Made by a program: the position numbers and the translations under genes. Of a stretch of DNA of 7,730 nt, positions 1-6,208 are shown piece after piece; the stretch's first letter is position 1, and every line of letters begins with the position of its first letter. The stretch is from Globobulimina sp. (Eukaryota > Foraminifera > Rotaliida): NCBI GenBank assembly GCA_003354225.1, contig PIVH01000127.1:1-7730 (forward strand), written 5' to 3'. The notes under the pieces are model-generated. The model had not been told where the DNA came from, did not search any database, and worked only from the letters and a program-made list of their open reading frames with translations.

Positions 1-1
1 G

Positions 2-232
2 GCTTTTGAATCCTGGGATAAAACCGCGACGGCGAATGGGTATCAGATTCTTGTGGGCTTACCAGCCACGGCCAATGCCGGCGGAGGTCATATCTCAGCG
101 AGTGCGGCTTGTAATTTATTACCACGATTGAAAACATATAAATCATTCGGTGGCTATATGATTTGGGATACATCATGGGACAGCACAGATAATTATGCAT
201 TGTCGAAAGGACTTAGAAGTTGTATGGGATAG
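2..232 (+). CDS. GH18 chitinase (class III type), C-terminal fragment
   Basis: The last 76 codons of a gene that begins before the window, ending at TAG. Seen: a segment with GLPATANAGGGHIS followed by FGGYMIWDTSW. In GH18 class III (plant/fungal type) chitinases the last barrel strands carry a GLPA..-aaGGGy motif and an FGGvMiWD strand whose Trp lines the floor of the substrate site, so the match is good. The catalytic DxxDxDxE motif would lie upstream and is not visible, so activity cannot be judged. The family hydrolyses beta-1,4 bonds in chitin, normally outside the cell or in the wall. No C-terminal binding domain or GPI-type hydrophobic tail follows; the protein ends soon after the barrel with SKGLRSCMG. 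The piece is richer in GC than most of the window. A poly(A) signal follows about 45 bases downstream. Confidence 0.82.
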   Translation, partial: AFESWDKTATANGYQILVGLPATANAGGGHISASAACNLLPRLKTYKSFGGYMIWDTSWDSTDNYALSKGLRSCMG

Positions 233-473
233 TTGTTTGTGTGTTTAGTAAGTATTAATTGATAAATATTGCGTTAATAAATATTAAAAACAGCCACAAT
301 TAATCGTAACGTCGACGGTTCTTAACTTTTTTTCTGCAGAGACTGAGTCTACTTTTGAATTTTCTGTGTACAAAGGGGGTGGGGGTTATCCAATGGAATA
401 TCCTTCAGTGAGTAAATGTCACCCAAAAACTTTACTTTTTTTTTGGATGCACTTCTACAAACTTCAAAGCTTA
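233..473. other. Convergent intergenic spacer with G-rich block
   Basis: 241 bases between two tail-to-tail genes. It holds the AATAAA at 276, a short perfect inverted repeat AGACTGAGTCT at 340-350, the G-rich block GGGGGTGGGGG at 375-385, and a T9 run at 435-443 that reads as A-rich on the minus strand, where the Rab3GAP transcript should end. No AATAAA is seen on the minus strand before the spacer; AGTAAA at 431-436 (minus) is a possible weaker signal. The small open frames here have no recognisable protein. Confidence 0.5.
276..281 (+). terminator. Poly(A) signal AATAAA for the chitinase gene
   Basis: A canonical AATAAA lies 43 bases after the chitinase TAG stop, in an AT-rich stretch, at the usual distance for a eukaryotic 3' UTR. 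Assignment rests on motif and position only. Confidence 0.5.
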
Positions 474-2336
474 TTATTTGTTAAACAAACTGAAATCATT
501 AATCATTACCAAATCAGTATTCTCATCATTACAATATGCTCGATCTGGATGAATAAACGTGATTGGACAATATCTCCCACTCCCAACAGTACTCCCCATT
601 GATTTACTTGCTGATAATTGTTTTGATGACGACAACAATCCATTCCTCGACCCACTCTCAATCACATCATCATTTACACTCACTTTCAACTCATACATAA
701 CACCATCAAATGTTACATCCTCTTCCTCAAATGTATCCAAATCAATATCATCCACACTATGGACACCGCTAAATTTACCATTCACCTTCCTCCCGCTCCC
801 AGTGTTTGCTTTTAATGTTTTCAACGAAAACGCAGACGAAGAGCTCCTACTTTTAGCATCATAGTCACACAAGAAAATATGCGCAGGATCACTGTAATTA
901 TATTTTGCTTGTTGGAACAGCGACAAATGATATAATAAAATCCCATTCGCATTGAATAACAGCGCACCTAATCGATGCTTTATACCTAAGTGATATATCT
1001 CCAATATCCCGCGTGGTGCAATATATATCACCAACAGCAAGGTGTTGTCCACTGTCCATGGCAATGAAAAGGAGGTCAACTTTGATTGCAACGATGTGCC
1101 CGATTTCGCTGTAAATGATACGTTAATATCATTATAATGCGTCTGCACACGAGATTGGTCCAATTGTATCCAGCCACATTGCGCTCCGCGACACCCTTTA
1201 AACATGCGCACAATGCACAATGTCTTGCAATCCAATACGCAAATCCTTCCATAGGAGTCTATAATGGCCGCATATCTGCGCAAAGGGGACAAAATAATCT
1301 GTTCCATTCTCCTATTTTCATCGCTAAACACACATTGTATATGATATCGGGTGCCGAGCGAATCGCGGATAGATTGTTGAGCAGATTCGCGTGCATTGAT
1401 GTGATCATTATGAGATTCAATGTGTGGCGTCGGTGTCTGTGTGGTTGTGGTGGCGGTGGAATTGCCCCAAAAGGAAAACATATTTAATGACATGGAGTTT
1501 GATACTAAATTCAATGCGGATTTCACCAATTTATTTGCGCCTTGTTTGATTTGACGGACACCGAACTCTTTGGAGGATTGCTCGATTTGTACGTATGTGA
1601 GACAGGGCTCGTAACCGATGATGAGGAGATATATTTGATTGGATGTATATAAATTAAGTGGGGGCTCCGGGTCTAAAATGGATGCTTTTATGCCGTGTTT
1701 CATTAAATCGATGGGTGGGATGCTTATGATGTCAATTATTTCGCGTGGTGGGTCGGTAAGGATTATTTTTTTAGGGGTCCATAGTGTTTCTGTTACGGAG
1801 TTCAGGTCATTTAATGTGTGGCGTAAAGAGTGTGATAAGGTTTTGTAGATCGTATCTGCAGTGATGTATAATAAATGAGATTGACAGTTTAGTATTAAAG
1901 AGGGAGAGTAGGAATAGAAGCAATTGTCGAAATGGATGGAGATGGATTTGATTGGTGTATTGGAGATATTTTGAGTGAAGAAAATATTGCAATTGATATC
2001 CATTACGTGTATGGTGCCGTTGTTGTAGCCGATGACTAAGGAATATTGGATTTTATTCTTGGTTTTTATGGATTTGGACGAGGTGGGAATGGTAATGAAT
2101 TTGAGTGTGTTTGGTTTGGAGGGGAGTTTGTTGGATATTTTATGTTTTGGTTGGGTGTTTAATCGAACAATGTGGATTTTGTATGATGTTGATATGATCA
2201 GTTCGTCTTCTTCAATTAAATAGGCAAATATTGTTTGATGCTCGTTTATGGAGTGTAGTTTGGCATTTGATGGGAATGAGAACTCCATTTCGTTAAATGA
2301 CACGTTGGAGGGAGGGATGCTTAACGACGCCATCAT
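474..2336 (-). CDS. RAB3GAP2: Rab3GAP regulatory (non-catalytic) subunit, N-terminal-domain form
   Basis: 620-residue intronless gene. In animals RAB3GAP2 pairs with RAB3GAP1 to act on Rab3 and, as an exchange factor, on Rab18, linking it to vesicle traffic, lipid droplets and autophagy. Seen: a WD/beta-propeller-like N-terminal half (for example NGTIHVMD near 106-113), then the diagnostic Rab3GAP2_N block: EQIILSPLRRYAAIIDSYGR (345-364), RMFKGCRGAQCGWIQ (377-391) and LLLVIYIAPRGILEIYHLG (433-451). The family core RMWKGYRDAQ.GWIQ and APRRGILEVW align well. After about residue 495 come a Ser-rich linker and an acidic stretch (528-540, rich in D and E), then the stop TAATAA. Vertebrate proteins are about 1,390 residues, so the C-terminal half is absent. 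A Thr/Pro-rich low-complexity patch lies at 294-305. The start is MM at 2336. The product assignment is firm; heterodimer partner and Rab target are inferred. Confidence 0.9.
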   Translation of the reverse strand: MMASLSIPPSNVSFNEMEFSFPSNAKLHSINEHQTIFAYLIEEDELIISTSYKIHIVRLNTQPKHKISNKLPSKPNTLKFITIPTSSKSIKTKNKIQYSLVIGYNNGTIHVMDINCNIFFTQNISNTPIKSISIHFDNCFYSYSPSLILNCQSHLLYITADTIYKTLSHSLRHTLNDLNSVTETLWTPKKIILTDPPREIIDIISIPPIDLMKHGIKASILDPEPPLNLYTSNQIYLLIIGYEPCLTYVQIEQSSKEFGVRQIKQGANKLVKSALNLVSNSMSLNMFSFWGNSTATTTTQTPTPHIESHNDHINARESAQQSIRDSLGTRYHIQCVFSDENRRMEQIILSPLRRYAAIIDSYGRICVLDCKTLCIVRMFKGCRGAQCGWIQLDQSRVQTHYNDINVSFTAKSGTSLQSKLTSFSLPWTVDNTLLLVIYIAPRGILEIYHLGIKHRLGALLFNANGILLYHLSLFQQAKYNYSDPAHIFLCDYDAKSRSSSSAFSLKTLKANTGSGRKVNGKFSGVHSVDDIDLDTFEEEDVTFDGVMYELKVSVNDDVIESGSRNGLLSSSKQLSASKSMGSTVGSGRYCPITFIHPDRAYCNDENTDLVMINDFSLFNK

Positions 2337-2370
2337 TCTCTCTAATCAACTGATGGTTTCTTTAAAGTTT

Positions 2371-2376
2371 TTTATT
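2371..2376 (-). terminator. Poly(A) signal AATAAA for the glycosidase gene
   Basis: AATAAA on the minus strand, 15 bases past the TGA stop of the upstream glycosidase gene and only 34 bases before the Rab3GAP start codon. The two genes lie head to tail in a 55-base gap, so 3' end formation of one and the promoter or 5' UTR of the other share this stretch. Confidence 0.55.
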
Positions 2377-2391
2377 AAAATAGTATAGCAA

Positions 2392-4150
2392 TCAAAAGTT
2401 ACAAACAAATTGATTGATAATACATGAGCTTTGCCAGATATTTAATCCAATGTAGCCATTCAACAAACTTGATGCAAAAGTGATTGTATAATTAGTTACC
2501 AATGTATCATTTAAAAAAACTGTCACATATCGGTTATTCTCATAAAAATTGACTTGCAGTTCATACCAAATATCATTGCCAATATTACCATTATTAACTA
2601 GAAAATATTGTGTATACGGATTAAACTTAAAAAATTTGACACCGCCTCCTTTCGATAAACCATGATCTAAAAACATATTTATTCCAAATGCAGAATTCCA
2701 AATATTCAGCTCATCCATGTTATTATCAACACCAAATACCACAGCAATGGCTGACCCATCACGAGTTATTGTGGATCGACCGGAGGTTGGATTACCATCA
2801 GATGTTACCAACTTAAATACAATCTGACACTTCCAATTTGCGTTATTTTGTGATACATTATTTGTCAAAAAAAAGAATTATTCATTGGATTGCCTGCAAA
2901 CAAATTATTACTAAACGAAGGCAATAAATTCCAAAACACTGATTCATTATAAACAACATCAATATCGTCATTCTGTTTATTTTCCATTGCAGCAAATTCT
3001 AAGTTTGTATCAAATGCACATTTTTTTGGTATCTTAATCGGAATTGGTAACTTCATTGAAGTTGGAGCATTATCAAAGTTATCATAAAAAGTTAATTCTC
3101 TCAAATATACGCCGCCTTCATTCCATCCTGCTCCACTTTTTATGAATTAAAAGGAATAATATTATGTCCAAAAATGGAAATGTTATCAGGTAACTTACCT
3201 TAAATACCATTTGCCATTAGAATCACGCACCACTTCTGCAGCGTGCATGTCACCAAATATTGCAATCTCTTGAGCGGAATTATCAGTCACAGATAGAGCC
3301 AAAGTAATATGAGTTATTTGAATAAAATGCACGTGTTGTTGAATAATTATACCATGGTCCAGTAAATAAGTAATAGTTATCATTCCGTTGAATGACAAAT
3401 GGTGACTCACAAGAACCACCGAAATTGCGTCCAGTATATCCACAGTTGAACACAATGGATGCGGTTTTATTCCATGAACGAATATCAAACAAGTTGTTGG
3501 ATTGTCTTAGCAACACTGTATGTGCTACATTAGCTATATTCTCATTATTTGGTCGTGTTGCAGTATAATAGAGATGCCATAGCAACGTATTATTATCATA
3601 AAACAACATTGGATCTCTTGCATCAACGCCATCAACGAATAATGTGCCCATTCTTTTCCATTCATATAAATCGGTTGAATATGCAGCGCGAATTAAAGCT
3701 TCACTGCGATTGTATCCGCCGCCACAATACACCATAATATAGCAACGTTTGCTATTTTCTTTATTTATTTCGCTGTTACATGAATAATTATAATCGGTAA
3801 CATCTAAAATATGCGGAGCCCATAAATGCGTTTCTGGAGATTCAGCGCCTAAAATGAATGGTTGCTGCTTGAATGTTTGTGGATCATTATAAAGAACTGT
3901 CGTATGTAGCTGAGTGCGCGAAATTTACTTCAAATGATGGATCTGCAGGATTTGTATGTGATATTCCGATAATGTTCCAATTGGTTCCTAAGATAAATGT
4001 GTGATCATTCACATAGAATAATGATGCTGTGTCGGGATCATATACTTTGAATATCGGCCCTGCTTTGATCAATGTATCGGATAAATAAGCATCAAACACG
4101 ATTGAATTTAGTAAGAAATAAACTAATACCAATACTTGGTTAGCCGTCAT
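2392..4150 (-). CDS. Secreted five-bladed propeller glycosidase (GH43/GH32-like), frame broken
   Basis: Spans about 560 codons once the intron is removed. Seen in order: a hydrophobic N-terminus with features of a signal peptide (about 1-21), then propeller motifs VYDPD (36-40, candidate catalytic Asp), ESPETHLWAPHILDV, YIMVYCGGGYNRSE, VDARDPMLFYDN (the RDP Asp), GGSCESPF (candidate acid Glu), GDMHAAEVVRDSNGKWYLS and GAGWNEGGVYLRELTFYD. A C-terminal concanavalin-like sandwich follows (WYELQVNF, VFLNDTLVTNY, GYIGLNIWQSSC), as in GH32 proteins. Ten or more N-x-S/T sequons support secretion. The family cleaves plant or microbial sugar polymers such as arabinans, xylans or fructans; the substrate cannot be told. 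One clear intron (3136-3198) restores WYLS-GAGW. Three other frame changes occur: near 3910-3928 (possible 19-nt intron), between 3283 and about 3340, and in a run of eight T at 2867-2874. It may be a pseudogene or carry sequencing errors. Unlike its neighbours it shows no 5'-to-3' C/G gradient. Confidence 0.75.
2867..2874 (-). other. Frameshift in a T8 run inside the glycosidase gene
   Basis: On the coding strand the frame reads ...AGNPMNNSFF then TGA. Adding one T to the eight-T run would carry the frame on into LTNNVSQNNANWKCQIVFKL, the start of the beta-sandwich domain. The downstream frame has a TAA just upstream of the run and there is no AG between that TAA and the new frame, so a conventional intron ending there is excluded. 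A one-base loss in the homopolymer, real or from sequencing, is the simplest reading. Confidence 0.7.
3136..3198 (-). other. Spliceosomal intron (63 nt) in the glycosidase gene
   Basis: Donor AG|GTAAGT and acceptor ATAAAAAG|T on the minus strand. Removal joins KWYL to SGAGWNEGGVY in frame, giving a continuous conserved block (HAAEVVRDSNGKWYLS then GAGW). The length is a multiple of three, but the unspliced reading meets TAA immediately after WYLR. Confidence 0.85.
3283..3340 (-). other. Second frame change inside the glycosidase propeller
   Basis: The upstream frame runs ...TRAFYSNNSYYFGSICD then TGA (3285-3283). The conserved continuation NSAQEIAIFGDMHAAEVV lies in the frame one base further on. 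A GT..AG segment at 3269-3290 (22 nt) has the right length but creates an in-frame TAG at the joint, so it does not work under the standard code. A GC..AG segment of 31 nt (3269-3299) would give YYF-EIAIFG without a stop, but its donor is poor. A single-base indel is the main alternative. Confidence 0.5.
3910..3928 (-). other. Possible 19-nt mini-intron, or a 1-nt frameshift
   Basis: GTAAATTTCGCGCACTCAG on the minus strand has a good donor (GTAAAT) and acceptor (TCAG), sits exactly after codon 74 (PADPSFE) and, if removed, restores the frame as LHTTVLYNDPQTFKQQPF. If it is not an intron, the frame ends at SATYDSSL-TAA and a one-base indel is needed to rejoin. Nineteen bases is far below the usual splicing minimum, although 18-20-nt introns are known in chlorarachniophyte nucleomorphs and still shorter ones in some ciliates. 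Confidence 0.4.
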
Positions 4151-4195
4151 TTTTAAGCGATGTCTCGAAAACTTTTTGACTAAACTCTTTGCGTC
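4151..4195. promoter_or_regulatory. 45-bp divergent promoter interval
   Basis: All that separates the start codon of the glycosidase (minus) from that of USP39 (plus). Both starts are supported: the minus ORF opens with a signal-peptide-like segment, and the plus frame has an in-frame TAA at 4181. No TATA box is visible. Core promoters and 5' UTRs of both genes must either fit here or extend into the opposite gene. Confidence 0.5.
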
Positions 4196-5800
4196 ATGTC
4201 AACTCCTAAAACAAGCAACGCAATCTCAGGAAAGAAACGCAAACTCGAAGAAACTAACGACACAAAAGAAGACCTGCCACCATCAAAATACTTACGTGCA
4301 GCCACATTAGATCCAAACATTGGTACAAAATGTCCATACCTCGACCAAATAAGTCGTAAAGCACTAGATTTCGATTTTGAGAAAGTATGTTCCGTAACAA
4401 TGATAAACCACAACGTATATGGATGTTTAGTATGTGGTGCATATTTTGCAGGGCGTAACAAAAACTCCCCGGCATACTTCCATTCCTTACAAGAGAATCA
4501 TAAAATATTTATCCATTTGGATAACGGTAAAATATACTGTTTACCGGATGATTATCGCGTAATTGACCCCTCTCTCAATGATATCAAACATAATTTATAT
4601 CCTACATTCACTGCAAATGAAATATATAATTTAGACAATTTAACCGAATATTCCCATGCCTTAAATGACTGTGATTATCTGCCTGGCATCATTGGCTTAA
4701 ATAATCTAAACAACACAGATTGGTTAAATGTGGTCCTTCAATCTCTAATGAGAGTGAAACCATTACGTAATTACTTCATAAATCCGAGCAACTACACCAA
4801 CAAAAACGGTATAAATAAATTATTAGTCACCAGATTCGGTGAATTAGTCCGAAAATATTTCAATTCGCGCAATTTTAAAGGACAGGTATCACCGCACGAA
4901 TTATTACAAGCAATCTCGTTGGAATCGCACAAAAAGTTTCAAATTGGTAAGAAATCCGACCCCTTAGCGTTTTTAGCGTTTTTTTTGAATCAATTACATA
5001 GAGATTTGGGCGGTAATAAAAAACATAATTCCTCCATAATATCGCAAGCATTTCAAGGTTTAGTGGCGGTGACCACTTATAAACCCACCAAAAGAGCGAA
5101 AGATAAAAATAATAATAACCCGAACCTTGCACCAAACTATGAAATCACCACAGAGAATAAACCATTTTTTTATTTATTGTTGGATTTGCCAACGATGCCG
5201 CTATTCAAAGATAGCGAGGAAACCAAATTTATTCCACAAATACCGCTGCCTCAATTGTTAAATAAATTTAATAATACCATCTATGAGGAACTGCCCGATG
5301 GAACTAAGAAAAAATATAAATTTGTCCGTTTGCCGCCGTATTTATTAATTGCATATCGGAGGTTTCATGAAAATAACTTTTTGGTAGAGAAGAATTCGAC
5401 CATTGTTGGCTTTGTATTGAAAAATTTGGATTTGAGGGAATATTTGTTTCCATTTGAATGTGACAGGGAGGAATTGAATGGATGGAAAGTGAAAAAATTA
5501 AAAAAGAGGTTACTGAAATTGGGAGGTAATGAGGTGGATAATATTATTGATAAGAAAGAGTTGGTCGGGGAGATAATGCATAGGTTTCCCGACAAAAAAA
5601 GGTGGAAAACAAAATATGATTTGATTGCGCAAATTGTGCATGATGGGAAGGAATATCATGCCGGGAACAATAAGTCGTTAATATACCATAAACCGAATAA
5701 TATGTGGTATGAAATGCAAGATTTACATGTTCAAGAAAGAATGCCGCAGTTAGTTGCTATCTCAGAGGCATATATTCAAACATGGGCAAGAAAGGATTAA
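4196..5800 (+). CDS. USP39: USP39/Sad1-like inactive ubiquitin-specific protease, tri-snRNP factor
   Basis: 534 residues, no intron. Sad1/USP39 is a non-catalytic USP-family protein that supports the U4/U6.U5 tri-snRNP during pre-mRNA splicing in the nucleus. Seen: a basic N-terminus with KKRK (13-16, possible nuclear signal); a ZnF-UBP domain about 44-148 with C46, C65, C77, C80, H96, H102 and C115 as candidate zinc ligands, and the family run CPYLDQISRKALDFDFEKVC; then the USP-like domain from GIIGLNNLNNTDWLNVVLQS (165-184). The catalytic Cys position is D175, and the GHY His motif is missing after YDLIAQIVHDGK (474-485), as expected for this family. The end matches family members: MWYEMQDLHV then LSEAYIQIW-like ISEAYIQTWARKD. 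Odd: about 38 extra residues (428-465) between LDLREYL and KYDLIAQIVHDGK look like a SAP-type helix-loop-helix. Its DNA shifts from C-rich to G-rich along the gene. Confidence 0.95.
   Translation: MSTPKTSNAISGKKRKLEETNDTKEDLPPSKYLRAATLDPNIGTKCPYLDQISRKALDFDFEKVCSVTMINHNVYGCLVCGAYFAGRNKNSPAYFHSLQENHKIFIHLDNGKIYCLPDDYRVIDPSLNDIKHNLYPTFTANEIYNLDNLTEYSHALNDCDYLPGIIGLNNLNNTDWLNVVLQSLMRVKPLRNYFINPSNYTNKNGINKLLVTRFGELVRKYFNSRNFKGQVSPHELLQAISLESHKKFQIGKKSDPLAFLAFFLNQLHRDLGGNKKHNSSIISQAFQGLVAVTTYKPTKRAKDKNNNNPNLAPNYEITTENKPFFYLLLDLPTMPLFKDSEETKFIPQIPLPQLLNKFNNTIYEELPDGTKKKYKFVRLPPYLLIAYRRFHENNFLVEKNSTIVGFVLKNLDLREYLFPFECDREELNGWKVKKLKKRLLKLGGNEVDNIIDKKELVGEIMHRFPDKKRWKTKYDLIAQIVHDGKEYHAGNNKSLIYHKPNNMWYEMQDLHVQERMPQLVAISEAYIQTWARKD
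5477..5590 (+). other. SAP-like insertion encoded within USP39
   Basis: Codes for residues 428-465. The pattern WKVKKLKKRLLKLGG, then DKKELVGEIMHRFP follows the helix-loop-helix rhythm of SAP domains and of the C-terminal domain of MANF/ARMET (vKELKKiL..wG....gc.EKsdyi.kI...P). SAP modules usually bind nucleic acid. Animal and plant USP39/SART2 proteins run more or less directly from LREYL to the KYDLIA block, so this is an addition to the canonical fold. Identification is by eye. Confidence 0.5.
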
Positions 5801-5812
5801 TGGGCAAGAAAG
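5782..5812 (+). repeat. In-frame direct repeat across the USP39 stop codon
   Basis: ATGGGCAAGAAAG occurs at 5782-5794 and again at 5800-5812, an 18-base period. In the USP39 frame it reads WARKD-stop-WARKLVSVKHIVLYH-stop, so the repeat doubles the terminal WARK and places the TAA between the copies. Confidence 0.7.
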
Positions 5813-5854
5813 CTTGTTTCTGTCAAACATATTGTGCTTTATCATTAATATTCA

Positions 5855-5892
5855 AACTGGAATTTTGTTGAACTTGTTCCAGTTCCAACAAG
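5855..5892. repeat. Nested inverted repeats / hairpin in 3' spacer
   Basis: AACTGGAA (5855-5862) pairs with TTCCAGTT (5877-5884) across a 14-base loop, and CTTGTT (5873-5878) pairs with AACAAG (5887-5892). The two stems overlap and are mutually exclusive, so two alternative RNA hairpins could form in the USP39 3' UTR. No known element is recognised. Confidence 0.4.
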
Positions 5893-6099
5893 TATGGTGT
5901 TACTTGGTCATCTTACAACTCAGCTTTAAAATGGTCTATTCTCATCCCACCCTCTTATAAGAAATAGGTGTTCGATAACAAATTAAAGTTTAGGTCACAT
6001 CATCTGAACTTGCACTTGAAACGCTGCAGTCACAACTATTGTAGACTTGCGAATATTTGCAGTGTATTGTTTCAGTTGTACATACAACCTTGTTTTAGA

Positions 6100-6105
6100 T
6101 TTATT
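6100..6105 (-). terminator. Possible poly(A) signal AATAAA for the lipoxygenase gene
   Basis: AATAAA on the minus strand, about 104 bases after the TAA stop of the lipoxygenase-like gene. It lies beyond the plus-strand signal at 6156, so the two 3' UTRs would overlap. Confidence 0.4.
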
Positions 6106-6155
6106 GCATGGCTAAAATATTATGTTATGTTAAATATAAACTGTGTTTAAAAAAA

Positions 6156-6161
6156 AATAAA
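6156..6161 (+). terminator. Possible poly(A) signal AATAAA for USP39
   Basis: AATAAA on the plus strand about 355 bases after the USP39 stop, at the end of an A-run and followed by further AT-rich sequence. It is the clearest plus-strand signal in the spacer and would give an unusually long 3' UTR for so compact a locus. Confidence 0.4.
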
Positions 6162-6208
6162 ACCCAAAGTAAACACATTATAATCATATAATAAAAATAA
6201 ATATATAT

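Larger units (their letters stand above)
5801..6208. other. Convergent intergenic spacer, 408 bp
   Basis: Tail-to-tail interval between USP39 and the lipoxygenase gene. It contains the second copy of the WARK repeat, an imperfect hairpin around 5855-5892, and an A/T-rich end from about 6110 holding the poly(A) signals. Most of it (5820-6110) is less AT-extreme than its end. No tRNA cloverleaf, snRNA or convincing ORF could be recognised; it may simply be two long overlapping 3' UTRs. Confidence 0.5.

Noticed and set aside
559-864. Plus-strand open frame opposite the Rab3GAP gene
   Set aside because: It is the antisense shadow of the acidic, Ser-rich Rab3GAP tail and has no recognisable protein features.
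1415-1465. G/T-rich stretch as a microsatellite or regulatory repeat
   Set aside because: It encodes the Thr/Pro-rich patch of the Rab3GAP protein on the minus strand and is not a regular repeat.
3269-3290. Reading TAG as Gln to allow the 22-nt GT..AG intron
   Set aside because: The chitinase appears to end naturally at TAG and nothing else in the window supports a reassigned code.
2392-4150. Glycosidase, chitinase and neighbours as a functional cluster
   Set aside because: The two carbohydrate enzymes are separated by Rab3GAP, differ in orientation, and the other genes are housekeeping; no shared regulation is visible.
5940-6000. GGTGTTCGATAAC, resembling a tRNA T-loop
   Set aside because: No matching acceptor stem, anticodon arm or D arm could be found on either side.
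5968-6150. Open frame with FDNKLKFRSH, reminiscent of the region after the YxDD domain in non-LTR reverse transcriptases
   Set aside because: Only about ten residues match the pattern, no other reverse transcriptase motif is present in any frame nearby, and the rest is composition-driven.
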